From: Rhizobiaceae bacterium
Lineage (GTDB): Bacteria; Pseudomonadota; Alphaproteobacteria; Rhizobiales; Rhizobiaceae
Length of the DNA stretch: 64,000 nucleotides
Direction: 5' to 3'
Assembly: GCA_017644105.1 (NCBI GenBank)
Contig: JAEPMD010000001.1
Coordinates: 62,001 to 126,000, forward strand
The notes beneath the pieces were generated by a model. That model saw nothing but the letters and a program-made list of their open reading frames with translations. It ran no database searches and was not told where the DNA came from. The position numbers and the translations under genes were made by a program. Position 1 is the stretch's first letter; each line of letters opens with the position of its first letter. Shown in pieces: positions 26,783-35,225 of this stretch.

Positions 26783-27910
26783 TTAACCGCTCGCCGTCAC
26801 CTCACCAGCGGTGATACCACCGATGGCAAGGAGTGCGATTAACAGACCGATAATGATGGCAACGAGTTGCATGGTTTTCCTCCCCTCAGCGGACTTCAAA
26901 CCCGCAAAGAAGCCCATGGCTCCATCCCTGTCTTTCTTCTGAATCCAAGCGTAAAGTGCGACCGAACTGATGATCACGAAGCCTGAAGCTACAGGCTGCC
27001 AGAAAAACTCGATGCGCAGCGTCACCAAAGCGTTCAACATCATGGCAAGAAGCAATACACCGGAGAATGAACCGATCATCGAAGCGCGCCCACCGAATAG
27101 GGATGTGCCGCCCACAACAACCGCCGCAATAACATGCAGATTAAAGAATGGAGCCATTGTTGCCTGGATCGCATTTTGCTTGCCTGTGAGCATCAGACCA
27201 GCGAGCGCGGCACAGGCACCACAAAGCACATATGCATAGACTTTATGACGATTTACACCGATGCCGGTCAGCTCTGCTGACTCAGGGCTGGAACCAATGG
27301 CGACGGTATAGCGACCGAAATAGGTGCGCTTGAGCGCAAAGTAACCAAGCGCCATGACCAACATGCCAATCACGGCGGGCGTTGGGATGAGAAATGGCGT
27401 TTGCCCGCGACCAAGTTCGGTTAATACTTCCGGGAAACGTGCCAGAACAAGACCCTTTGCCAACAACAGCGCAAGACCTTTATAAACGAGATCCATCGCC
27501 AAGGTTCCAATGAGATCAGGCACATTAAAGCGTGTGATGATGAGGCCGTTAATGAGGCCAAGCAACGCACCTATCGTCAAGGCGATTGGAATACCGACAT
27601 AAATCGAAAAACCATATTGCTTGACCAGAAATGCCATGATGATGGACGAAAGTACCGCAACAGAACCGACCGAAAGATCAATTCCTCTCAGCGTAATGAC
27701 ATAGGTCATTGCCATAGCCATTGGCATGTAAAGCGCTGCATCTTGCAGGATCAGTGTCAAATTGTCAGGCCGGAAAAAGCGTGTTGGCGAAGCGACTGCC
27801 ATGAAAAGGAAAATCGCAACAATCATGGCCATCGGCGCAATGATTGCCATATAAGGTTCTATTCGTTCGGCGAATGGTTGTTTTTCTATATTTGCAGCTG
27901 GCATATTCAT
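26783..27910 (-). CDS. Sugar ABC importer permease (FrcC type)
   Basis: This 375-aa permease of the BPD_transp_2 family contains TLRGIDLSVGSVAVLSS and GRYTVAIGSSPESAEL. Compared with a usual length near 330-350 aa it has a C-terminal extension: a basic linker (GLKSAEGRKTM) and one extra hydrophobic segment. It overlaps the ATPase gene by four bases. The short ATPase and gene order resemble fructose-type (Frc) importers; the sugar is not proven. Confidence 0.87.
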   Translation of the reverse strand: MNMPAANIEKQPFAERIEPYMAIIAPMAMIVAIFLFMAVASPTRFFRPDNLTLILQDAALYMPMAMAMTYVITLRGIDLSVGSVAVLSSIIMAFLVKQYGFSIYVGIPIALTIGALLGLINGLIITRFNVPDLIGTLAMDLVYKGLALLLAKGLVLARFPEVLTELGRGQTPFLIPTPAVIGMLVMALGYFALKRTYFGRYTVAIGSSPESAELTGIGVNRHKVYAYVLCGACAALAGLMLTGKQNAIQATMAPFFNLHVIAAVVVGGTSLFGGRASMIGSFSGVLLLAMMLNALVTLRIEFFWQPVASGFVIISSVALYAWIQKKDRDGAMGFFAGLKSAEGRKTMQLVAIIIGLLIALLAIGGITAGEVTASG

Positions 27911-28671
27911 GCTGCGTCCTCCTTTGCGCCAACAATCATGCCCAATACTTCTTGGGTGGAACTCTCGGCTGTTTTAACAACACCAACATTTTGACCGCGA
28001 CGCTGAACATGCACACGGTCAGCCACTTCAAAAACATCGTCCAGTGAATGGCTGATCAGGATCACGGCAAGGCCTTGCTCTTTCAGCGCTTTGATAAGTT
28101 TAAGGGTCCGCGCTGTTTCCTGTGGTCCCAAAGCCGCCGTTGGCTCGTCCATGACAAGAACGCGGAGATTGGTGTTGTAAACAGCACGCGCAATCGCAAC
28201 GGCCTGACGCTGACCGCCAGACAGACTGTCTGTTTGCGCGTCCAGCGAGCGTAGGCGCACACCAAGACGCTCCATAAGGACGCGCTCGGTTTCAGAACGC
28301 ATTTTCTTGTTATCCAGAAGCGTAATTCCGAGAACTTTTTTAGTGAGTTCGCTGCCAAGAAACATATTGGCGGCGGGATCAAGGTGATCTGCCAACGCCA
28401 AGGTCTGATAAACAGCATCAATACCGACATCGATCGCATCGGCATGCGAGCTCATTTCAAGCGGTTGGTCATCCAGCTTGATCGCACCTTCTGTGGGTTG
28501 GTAAACCCCAGTTAGAATTTTAATCAGCGTAGATTTACCTGCACCATTATCGCCCACGATAGCCAAAACTTCGCCGGCATAAGCATCCAAATCGACGTCG
28601 TTGAGTGCAACAACGCCACCAAATCTTTTAACAATGCCACGCATCGAGATTATGGGTTTCTTATCAGTCAT
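27907..28671 (-). CDS. Sugar ABC importer ATP-binding protein, single domain (FrcA type)
   Basis: This 254-aa ATPase has one nucleotide-binding domain: Walker A GDNGAGKST (40-48), signature LSGGQRQAVAIARAV and Walker B VLVMDEPTAALG. A single-domain ATPase in this family is typical of FrcA, unlike the double ATPase at 21471. The ATG at 28671 is chosen because GGAGG at 28676-28680 on the complementary strand precedes it; earlier in-frame starts add unrelated residues. It is the first gene of the operon. Confidence 0.9.
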   Translation of the reverse strand: MTDKKPIISMRGIVKRFGGVVALNDVDLDAYAGEVLAIVGDNGAGKSTLIKILTGVYQPTEGAIKLDDQPLEMSSHADAIDVGIDAVYQTLALADHLDPAANMFLGSELTKKVLGITLLDNKKMRSETERVLMERLGVRLRSLDAQTDSLSGGQRQAVAIARAVYNTNLRVLVMDEPTAALGPQETARTLKLIKALKEQGLAVILISHSLDDVFEVADRVHVQRRGQNVGVVKTAESSTQEVLGMIVGAKEDAA

Positions 28672-28806
28672 TAGTCCTCCAAAAGGCATCAAAAAACCAC
28701 GCCCTGAAAATCGCGTTGCGACCAGGGTCAAATAAGGGTTATTCCGCCTAAAATTTCCTCCAGATGATCGTCATTTAGGGTGATCGATCATTGGTTACAT
28801 AATCAC

Positions 28807-28818
28807 GTTATCGGTAAC
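28807..28818. promoter_or_regulatory. LacI-type operator upstream of the Frc-type importer
   Basis: GTTATCGGTAAC is a one-mismatch palindrome combining the two core types seen in the island. It lies 136 bases before the ATPase start and 23 bases centre to centre from the next site. Confidence 0.7.
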
Positions 28819-28829
28819 ATGTGTCAAGT

Positions 28830-28841
28830 GTTATCGTTAAC
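28830..28841. promoter_or_regulatory. Second LacI-type operator upstream of the Frc-type importer
   Basis: GTTATCGTTAAC is a near palindrome flanked by TGTTATCGTTAACAT. The pair with 28807-28818, two helical turns apart, suggests cooperative binding. Confidence 0.7.
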
Positions 28842-29157
28842 ATTTTTAGTTTTTTGCCTGACGTGGAGCTAGTTGCCAAAAAAAGTTTTGAACATAAAAA
28901 ACATGCTCAAAGCTTGTTTTTATTGCCTTTTTGCAGTGCAGCGACAGCTAGGAGAATACTCATTAATTTTTCGATTTTGGAGTAGATATATTTTCAAAAA
29001 CGCACAAATTAGAGGGTTCTTGAAAACAAATTACAGCCTCAAACTGCAAAAGCTCCACATGAATCAAACACACGTTTTTACACATATCCACCTTGAATAA
29101 AATCAATAGGTTGTGGCAATCTCAGTTTATCAAGAAAAACAATCAACCAGAATTACA

Positions 29158-29187
29158 TTGACCATAAGCCATCACCCTCAATATAAA
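29158..29187 (+). promoter_or_regulatory. Sigma70-type promoter for the MHYT-LytTR regulator gene
   Basis: TTGACC (29158-29163) and TATAAA (29182-29187) are separated by 18 bases. Transcription would start near 29194, about 23 bases before the GTG start, leaving room for the GGGAG ribosome site at 29202-29206. Confidence 0.5.
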
Positions 29188-29216
29188 CATGCGGGGGAAT
29201 TGGGAGAAAAGCACCT

Positions 29217-30362
29217 GTGCTTGAGATGTCGCATAACCATTTATTGATCTCAGCATCATTGATTGTTGCAATGATGGCGGGCTTTACCGGGCTGAGTGTC
29301 ATGCAAGGCGCATCCAGCCTGAACTTGGTGGAGCGCAAGCGCGCTGTGATCATGGCAGCGATCACAATGGGCACTGGAATTTGGTCAATGCATTTCGTTG
29401 CCATGCTGGGAATGGAGCTACCCGTCCCATTCTTTTATGATGCCCTCATCACACTTGCATCGGCACTGGTTGCCATTCTTGTTGTCGGCATAGCCCTCCT
29501 CATCATGCATTTCATGCCGCGTACAACGCAGACCAAAACCGCTGCAGGTTTTATTGTCGGATCAGGTATTTTAGCGATGCACTATTTGGGCATGTATGGC
29601 ATTAAGCTCGTCCTACCAGTTTATTCAGGAATTGGAATCTTCGTTGCGATCGCAACCTCAGTCGTTCTCAGCACGAGCATGATTTTTATCGCGTATAAAG
29701 AACGTGAAAACCGAAACATCATTGGTGGCACCATTTTATTCGGTATTGCCGTCTTTATGGTGCATTTCGTCGCCATGGCCGGCACCGAATTCAAGGAGAT
29801 CAGTAATGCGTCCGTTCCTGATTTGCGCTTGAGCAATGAGGTTTTGGCTCTTGGCGTTGCCGTTGCCAGCTTTGTCATTAGTGGTGCATTTTTGCTCATG
29901 AGTGTGAGCTTACTACCGTCGGAAATGAAAGTTGAACCAGCTGAAGAGAGCACCAATACTAGCACGGAGCTTGAGACAACCCAAACTGCAGAACCGATAA
30001 AAACAGACGCTGAGCCTGAAAAAGAACTGGTTCAGATACCGTTTGAAAAGAACAACCAGACGCATTTTATCAAAGTTGAAAATATTGCAGCCATCCGCGC
30101 TGAAGGTCATTACACAATTTTATATTCCGCGGATGAAAAACATTTCTGCCCCTGGAATATATCTGAAATGAAAAAACGACTGTCTGGTCAAGGGTTCTTA
30201 CAAACCCACAGAAGCTATTTGGTGAACCCGCTTCATATCAGCAGTTTTGAGCGCACCAAGGACAATGGCTATCTACTTTTTGACCAATTTAGCTCATTTG
30301 AAAAAGTGCCAGTTAGCCGTTCAAAGCTCAACGAAGTCCGCAAAGAACTCGACTTAAGCTAA
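29217..30362 (+). CDS. Membrane MHYT-sensor / LytTR DNA-binding regulator, CoxC/CoxH-like
   Basis: This 381-aa protein is a membrane-bound transcription regulator. The N-terminal 230 residues form about seven membrane segments with three MHYT-type repeats (SMHFVAM near 57, AMHYLGM near 120, MVHFVAM near 183). MHYT domains are proposed to sense diatomic gases through bound copper. A charged linker (235-280) leads to a C-terminal LytTR domain (about 283-378; IRAEGHYTILYS, LQTHRSYLVNP). CoxC and CoxH of Oligotropha carboxidovorans have this architecture and lie in its CO dehydrogenase cluster. GTG at 29217 is preferred over ATG 29226 because GGGAG is ten bases upstream. Confidence 0.85.
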   Translation: MLEMSHNHLLISASLIVAMMAGFTGLSVMQGASSLNLVERKRAVIMAAITMGTGIWSMHFVAMLGMELPVPFFYDALITLASALVAILVVGIALLIMHFMPRTTQTKTAAGFIVGSGILAMHYLGMYGIKLVLPVYSGIGIFVAIATSVVLSTSMIFIAYKERENRNIIGGTILFGIAVFMVHFVAMAGTEFKEISNASVPDLRLSNEVLALGVAVASFVISGAFLLMSVSLLPSEMKVEPAEESTNTSTELETTQTAEPIKTDAEPEKELVQIPFEKNNQTHFIKVENIAAIRAEGHYTILYSADEKHFCPWNISEMKKRLSGQGFLQTHRSYLVNPLHISSFERTKDNGYLLFDQFSSFEKVPVSRSKLNEVRKELDLS

Positions 30363-30363
30363 A

Positions 30364-30405
30364 TCGCATAAATTCGCATTTCGTGAAATTTCTTCGCATT
30401 TCGTG
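30364..30405. promoter_or_regulatory. Direct repeats before coxM, candidate LytTR binding site
   Basis: TTCGCATTTCGTG occurs twice without change (30373-30385 and 30393-30405), 20 bases apart. A third TCGCAT core lies at 30364-30369, ten bases before the first. All three lie on the same helix face. LytTR proteins bind spaced direct repeats, and a LytTR gene ends two bases upstream. Confidence 0.65.
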
Positions 30406-30490
30406 CGGCAGCAGCGGCGCTGGAACATCAGCGGATGCATTCACATCAAGTCTCTTATTAGGTTGTTCCATCACTTAGATGGAGGAACTA

Positions 30491-31345
30491 ATGATACCCG
30501 CAGCATTTGAATATCATCGTCCTGATTCGATCGATGACGCGATCAAAATTATAACAGAGCATGGCGATGAAGCACGTGTGATCGCAGGCGGTCACAGCTT
30601 AATCCCAATGATGAAATTGCGTATGGCTGATCTATCGCATCTCGTGGATTTGCAACAAATCAGTGAACTCAAAGGCATCATCATTGAAGGTCAATCTGTC
30701 ACAATTGGTGCAATGACCACACAGCACGAACTGATCGCCCACGAAGAATTGGCGAAAGTGGCACCTATCATGACGGAGGCCGCACTTCAAATCGCCGATC
30801 CGCAAGTCAGATATATGGGAACAATTGGCGGCAATGTCGCAAATGGTGACCCCGGCAACGACATGCCAGGTTTGATGCAGTTGTTGCACGCAAGCTATAC
30901 TTTAGCCGGACCCAATGGCACACGAACAGTTCAAGCACGCGACTTTTATGAAGCCGCCTATTTCACCGCGCGCGAAGAAGAAGAAATTCTCACATCGATC
31001 ACGTTTAACTCACCAGTGGGTGGATATGCGTATGAGAAGCAAAAACGTAAAATCGGCGATTATGCAACAGCCGCAGCCGGTGTTTTGATCACTAAAGATG
31101 GTGGCACATGCAGCCATGCATCCATTGCGTTGACGAACTTGGCCGACACCCCAATCTATTGCGAAGAAGCCGTATCAATTCTAACCGGATCCGACTTAGG
31201 CGCGGGGGCCATCGAAGCCGCAACAATGGCAGCGGTGAATGCCAGCGACCCCGGCGAAGACAATCGCGGGCCCATCGAATTTAAAAAACATGCAGCAAAG
31301 GTCGTCATTCGCCGTGCTTTAGAGCGCGCGATTGAACGCGCTTAA
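30491..31345 (+). CDS. coxM: CO dehydrogenase medium (FAD) subunit
   Basis: This 284-aa flavoprotein passes electrons from the FeS subunit towards the quinone pool. FAD-binding motifs are AGGHS at residues 32-36 and TIGGN at 111-115, the same positions as in the Oligotropha CoxM. That agreement, plus GGAGG at 30481-30485, supports the ATG at 30491 over the one at 30479. It is first of the order coxM, coxS, coxL used by form I CO dehydrogenases. Confidence 0.93.
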   Translation: MIPAAFEYHRPDSIDDAIKIITEHGDEARVIAGGHSLIPMMKLRMADLSHLVDLQQISELKGIIIEGQSVTIGAMTTQHELIAHEELAKVAPIMTEAALQIADPQVRYMGTIGGNVANGDPGNDMPGLMQLLHASYTLAGPNGTRTVQARDFYEAAYFTAREEEEILTSITFNSPVGGYAYEKQKRKIGDYATAAAGVLITKDGGTCSHASIALTNLADTPIYCEEAVSILTGSDLGAGAIEAATMAAVNASDPGEDNRGPIEFKKHAAKVVIRRALERAIERA

Positions 31346-31369
31346 TCGGCTGCGGGAGGAAATTATATC

Positions 31370-31861
31370 ATGTCAAAAATGCATATTAAATTAAAGGTCA
31401 ACGGCGAAGAGGTGGAAACACTTGCCGAACCTCGCGAACTGTTAATCCACGTTCTGCGCGAACGTCTTGATATCACTGGACCACATATTGGTTGCGAAAC
31501 ATCTCATTGCGGTGCTTGCACAATCGATATGGACGGAAAATCTGTCAAATCCTGCACCGTCTTTGCAGCGCAAGCCAATGGTGCAGATATCACGACGATT
31601 GAAGGTTTGGGCAATCCTGATGGGCTGCATGTGCTTCAAGAAATGTTTAAAGAACATCACGGTTTGCAATGCGGGTTCTGCACACCGGGCATGATCACAA
31701 GAGCGCATCGCCTATTGCAGGAAAATCCGGATCCTACCGAAGAAGAAGTACGTTTTGGAATGGCGGGCAATCTTTGCCGCTGCACTGGATACCAAAATAT
31801 CGTGAAATCTATTCTGGCCGCCGCGGCTGAATTAAATTCTGCAAAGGAGGCAGCACAATGA
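31370..31861 (+). CDS. coxS: CO dehydrogenase small (2Fe-2S) subunit
   Basis: This 163-aa protein carries two [2Fe-2S] clusters. The plant-ferredoxin-type set is Cys42, Cys47, Cys50 and Cys62; the second set is Cys101, Cys104, Cys136 and Cys138 (CGFC and CRC motifs). GGGAGG lies about ten bases before the ATG. It overlaps coxL by four bases. Confidence 0.95.
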   Translation: MSKMHIKLKVNGEEVETLAEPRELLIHVLRERLDITGPHIGCETSHCGACTIDMDGKSVKSCTVFAAQANGADITTIEGLGNPDGLHVLQEMFKEHHGLQCGFCTPGMITRAHRLLQENPDPTEEEVRFGMAGNLCRCTGYQNIVKSILAAAAELNSAKEAAQ

Positions 31862-34278
31862 ATGAGATGACACCTCCAAAAGAAGAACGCTCAGAAGCAC
31901 TCAAAGGTCTTGGTTGTTCTCGCAAACGCGTTGAAGACGCACGCTTTACCCAAGGTAAGGGCAATTATATCGACGATATTAAATTGCCGGGCATGCTGTT
32001 TGGTGACTTTGTGCGTTCGCCATATCCGCACGCCTATGTAAAATCAATCAATCCAGACAAGGCATTGGAAGTCCCGGGTGTCTTGGCCGTTATTACCGCC
32101 AAGGATCTCGAGCCACTCAATCTACATTGGATGCCAACACTTGCTGGCGATAAACAGATGGTTTTGGCAGATGGAAAAGTTCTTTTCCAAGGTCAAGAAG
32201 TTGCCTTTGTCGTTGCAACTGATCGTTATGCAGCGGCCGATGGCGTTGAACTGGTCGAAGTAGAATATGAAGAACTACCGCCACTCGTCGATCCATTTAA
32301 AGCAGAGATCGAAGGCGCACCTATCCTACGTGAAGATATTGCCGAAGAAAAAGAAGGTGCTCATGGTCCACGTCGGCATCCAAATCATATCTTCACGTGG
32401 GAAGCGGGTGATAAAGACGCAACTGAATCTGTGCTGGATGGCGCCGATGTTGTTGCTGAAGAAATGGTCTATTATCACCGCACGCATCCTTGCCCGCTTG
32501 AAACATGTGGCTCTGTTGCCAGCATGGATAAGGTCAACGGCAAATTAACGCTGTATGGCACATTCCAGGCGCCACATGCCGTGCGAACCGTGGCCTCATT
32601 AATCTCAGGTATTGCCGAGCATAATATTCGTGTGATCTCACCTGATATCGGTGGCGGCTTTGGTAACAAAGTAGGCGTTTATCCCGGATATGTGTGCTCT
32701 ATCGTGGCGTCAATTGTCACCGGCAAACCGGTGAAGTGGATCGAGGATCGCATTGAAAACCTCACCGCCACAGCCTTTGCCCGCGACTATTGGATGAAGG
32801 GTAAAATCTCTGCCACGAAAGAAGGCAAGATCACTGGGCTTTGGTGTCATACAACAGCTGATCATGGTGCATTTGACGCCTGCGCGGATCCGACGAAATT
32901 CCCAGCGGGTTTCATGAATATCTGCACCGGGTCTTATGATATTCCAACGGCCTATCTTGCCGTTGATGGTATCTATACCAATAAAGCGCCAGGCGGCGTT
33001 GCCTATCGTTGTTCGTTCCGGGTGACAGAAGCAGCTTACTTTATCGAACGTATGATCGAAGTTCTTGCGATCAAGCTTGATATGGATGCCGCAGAATTTC
33101 GCCGGATCAACTTCATCAAAAAAGAGCAATTCCCCTATCAATCTGCATTGGGTTGGGAATATGATTCAGGTGATTATCACACGGCTTGGGACAAAGCCCT
33201 TGATGCAGTGAACTACAAAGCACTGCGCGAAGAACAAGCAGAGCGCCTTGAAGACTTTAAAGCTGGCAAGACACGTAAACTGATGGGCATTGGCCTCACA
33301 CACTTTACCGAAATTGTTGGTGCAGGTCCGGTTAAAAACTGTGACATTTTGGGTCTTGGCATGTTTGATAGTTGCGAGATCCGCATCCATCCAACAGGGT
33401 CTGCCATTGCGCGGTTGGGCACAATTTCTCAAGGTCAGGGACATGCAACAACATTTGCGCAAATTCTAGCAAGTGAAATTGGCATCTCAGCCGATGACAT
33501 CACCCTAGAGGAAGGTGACACAGATACGGCACCTTATGGTTTGGGCACCTATGGGTCACGTTCAACACCGGTTGCCGGTGCTGCAACAGCCATGGCGGGT
33601 CGTAAGATCAGAGCCAAAGCGCAAATGATCGCGGCTTACTTGCTTGAAGTGCATGACGGTGATGTGGAATGGGATATCGATCGCTTTGTGGTGAAAGGCG
33701 CGCCTGAGCGTTTTAAAACCATGAAAGAGATTGCTTTTGCGGCTTACAACCAAGCCATTCCGGGCATTGAGCCTGGCCTTGAAGCTGTGTCCTACTATGA
33801 TCCTCCAAACATGACTTACCCATTTGGCGCTTATATTTGCGTGATGGATATTGATGTAGATACAGGCACAACCGAAATCCGCCAGTTCTATGCGCTGGAT
33901 GATTGCGGAACCCGCATCAACCCAATGATCATTGAAGGTCAGGTGCATGGTGGCCTCACCGAAGCGCTTGCCATCGCCATGGGTCAGGAAATTGCCTATG
34001 ATGAAATGGGCAATGTGAAAACCGGCTCTTTGATGGACTTCTTCATCCCGACCATGTGGGAAACACCAAACTATCAGACGGACCACACAACAACACCAAG
34101 TCCGCACCACCCAATTGGTGCCAAAGGTGTGGGTGAAAGTCCAAATGTGGGCGGTGTGCCAGCATTTTCAAATGCCGTGCACGATGCGTTCCGTGCCTTT
34201 GGTCTAACCCAATCGCATATGCCACATGATCACTGGCGTATCTGGCAAACAGCCAACAAGCTTGGTCTACACGACTAG
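31858..34278 (+). CDS. coxL: CO dehydrogenase large (Mo) subunit, form I
   Basis: This 806-aa subunit carries the Mo-Cu active site that oxidises CO to CO2. The form I signature AYRCSFR is present at residues 382-388, so the copper-binding Cys is Cys385. The catalytic Glu of GAKGVGES is Glu760. Both are offset by three from the published Oligotropha positions (Cys388 and Glu763), so the active-site loop and catalytic Glu are both in register. A GGGFGNK molybdopterin motif lies near residue 265. These features separate it from form II and from other xanthine-dehydrogenase relatives. The organism is therefore predicted to oxidise CO aerobically. Confidence 0.96.
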   Translation: MNEMTPPKEERSEALKGLGCSRKRVEDARFTQGKGNYIDDIKLPGMLFGDFVRSPYPHAYVKSINPDKALEVPGVLAVITAKDLEPLNLHWMPTLAGDKQMVLADGKVLFQGQEVAFVVATDRYAAADGVELVEVEYEELPPLVDPFKAEIEGAPILREDIAEEKEGAHGPRRHPNHIFTWEAGDKDATESVLDGADVVAEEMVYYHRTHPCPLETCGSVASMDKVNGKLTLYGTFQAPHAVRTVASLISGIAEHNIRVISPDIGGGFGNKVGVYPGYVCSIVASIVTGKPVKWIEDRIENLTATAFARDYWMKGKISATKEGKITGLWCHTTADHGAFDACADPTKFPAGFMNICTGSYDIPTAYLAVDGIYTNKAPGGVAYRCSFRVTEAAYFIERMIEVLAIKLDMDAAEFRRINFIKKEQFPYQSALGWEYDSGDYHTAWDKALDAVNYKALREEQAERLEDFKAGKTRKLMGIGLTHFTEIVGAGPVKNCDILGLGMFDSCEIRIHPTGSAIARLGTISQGQGHATTFAQILASEIGISADDITLEEGDTDTAPYGLGTYGSRSTPVAGAATAMAGRKIRAKAQMIAAYLLEVHDGDVEWDIDRFVVKGAPERFKTMKEIAFAAYNQAIPGIEPGLEAVSYYDPPNMTYPFGAYICVMDIDVDTGTTEIRQFYALDDCGTRINPMIIEGQVHGGLTEALAIAMGQEIAYDEMGNVKTGSLMDFFIPTMWETPNYQTDHTTTPSPHHPIGAKGVGESPNVGGVPAFSNAVHDAFRAFGLTQSHMPHDHWRIWQTANKLGLHD

Positions 34279-34291
34279 GCAGAAATTGCTT

Positions 34292-34322
34292 GGGGCAATC
34301 GGCGATAAGCACCGATTGTCTC
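34292..34322 (+). terminator. Hairpin between coxL and coxD
   Basis: CAATCGG (34296-34302) and CCGATTG (34312-34318) form a perfect stem extendable by four weaker pairs, with a nine-base loop and no T run. It may lower expression of the maturation genes relative to the structural subunits. Confidence 0.4.
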
Positions 34323-34358
34323 GAGCAAAACCAACCAAAAATTAAGAACGAGACTGAC

Positions 34359-35225
34359 ATGAGTTGGACAGATTTAAAATCAGATCTGAGCAATAGCGGT
34401 TATGTGGCAACAGATCAGCTAGCAATGGCGCTGCATATTTCTTTGTCACTTGGTCGACCTTTGCTGCTTGAAGGTCCAGCTGGTGTTGGCAAAACACAAG
34501 TTGCCAAAACCTTGTCAGAGATCAAAGATACCAATCTCATTCGCTTACAATGCTATGAAGGCCTTGATGCTTCCGCAGCAATTTATGAGTGGAATTACCA
34601 AAGACAGCTTCTGGCCATCAGCGCATCGAAAGACAAATCGGACGCAAATGACGATGAGATTTTTTCAGATAAATATCTCTTGCGCCGACCACTGCTGGAA
34701 GCCATCCAGCAAAACACCCCGCCGGTTTTGTTAATCGATGAAGTTGATCGCGCCGATGAAGAATTTGAAGCGTATCTACTAGAGATCTTATCAGATTTCC
34801 AAGTGTCGATCCCAGAGCTTGGCACCATTAAGGCCAAGTCAAAGCCACATGTGATTCTAACAGCCAATGGTGCGCGTGATTTATCAGACGCCTTGCGTCG
34901 ACGCTGCATCTATTCCTTTGTTGAATATCCAGATAAAGCCGCCGAACTTGCAATCCTCAACAAACATCACCCGCATCTCAATGCGTATCTTGCAGCGCAG
35001 ATTGTGGGTTTCGTGCAAGCCTTGCGCAAAGAAGAGCTTGAAAAAGTTCCAGGTGTTGCCGAAATGCTGGATTGGGCAGCAACGATTTCTGGGCTTGGGA
35101 TCAATGACCTATCCGATGATCCTGTTGCGCTTCATGCCACACTTGTCTGCTTGTTAAAAACACAAGCTGATCAAGCATCAATCCCAACGGAAATTGCGCA
35201 AAAACTTGTTGGAAAGGCAGCTTAA
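34359..35225 (+). CDS. coxD: MoxR-type AAA+ ATPase for CO dehydrogenase maturation
   Basis: This 288-aa AAA+ ATPase has Walker A GPAGVGKT (39-46) and Walker B VLLIDEVDRAD. CoxD is implicated in assembling the Cu-S-Mo centre of CO dehydrogenase. The ATG at 34359 gives the family-length protein; an in-frame start at 34290 lies within the hairpin region. It ends directly at the coxE start. Confidence 0.9.
   Translation: MSWTDLKSDLSNSGYVATDQLAMALHISLSLGRPLLLEGPAGVGKTQVAKTLSEIKDTNLIRLQCYEGLDASAAIYEWNYQRQLLAISASKDKSDANDDEIFSDKYLLRRPLLEAIQQNTPPVLLIDEVDRADEEFEAYLLEILSDFQVSIPELGTIKAKSKPHVILTANGARDLSDALRRRCIYSFVEYPDKAAELAILNKHHPHLNAYLAAQIVGFVQALRKEELEKVPGVAEMLDWAATISGLGINDLSDDPVALHATLVCLLKTQADQASIPTEIAQKLVGKAA

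Larger units (their letters stand above)
28672..29216. other. AT-rich intergenic region between sugar island and CO dehydrogenase cluster
   Basis: The left part holds the two LacI-type operators and a TGATCGATCA palindrome at 28781-28790. The right part holds a promoter at 29158-29187 for the MHYT-LytTR gene. A 75-codon frame in between has no family resemblance and poor composition and is not called. The region marks the border between two functional blocks. Confidence 0.5.

Noticed and set aside
28873-29100. 75-codon plus-strand frame in the AT-rich gap
   Set aside because: No ribosome site, no family resemblance and skewed composition. It lies where operators and a promoter are expected.
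30423-30468. GGAAC/GTTCC short inverted repeat before coxM
   Set aside because: Five-base arms over a long spacer are expected by chance; the direct repeats nearby are much stronger.
33562-34110. 182-codon minus-strand frame inside coxL
   Set aside because: It is antisense to a region with clear CoxL motifs and has no recognisable domain or start signal.
31858-34278. Possibility that CoxL is a form II or other xanthine-dehydrogenase homologue
   Set aside because: The AYRCSFR motif and the full coxDEFG set place it with form I CO dehydrogenases.
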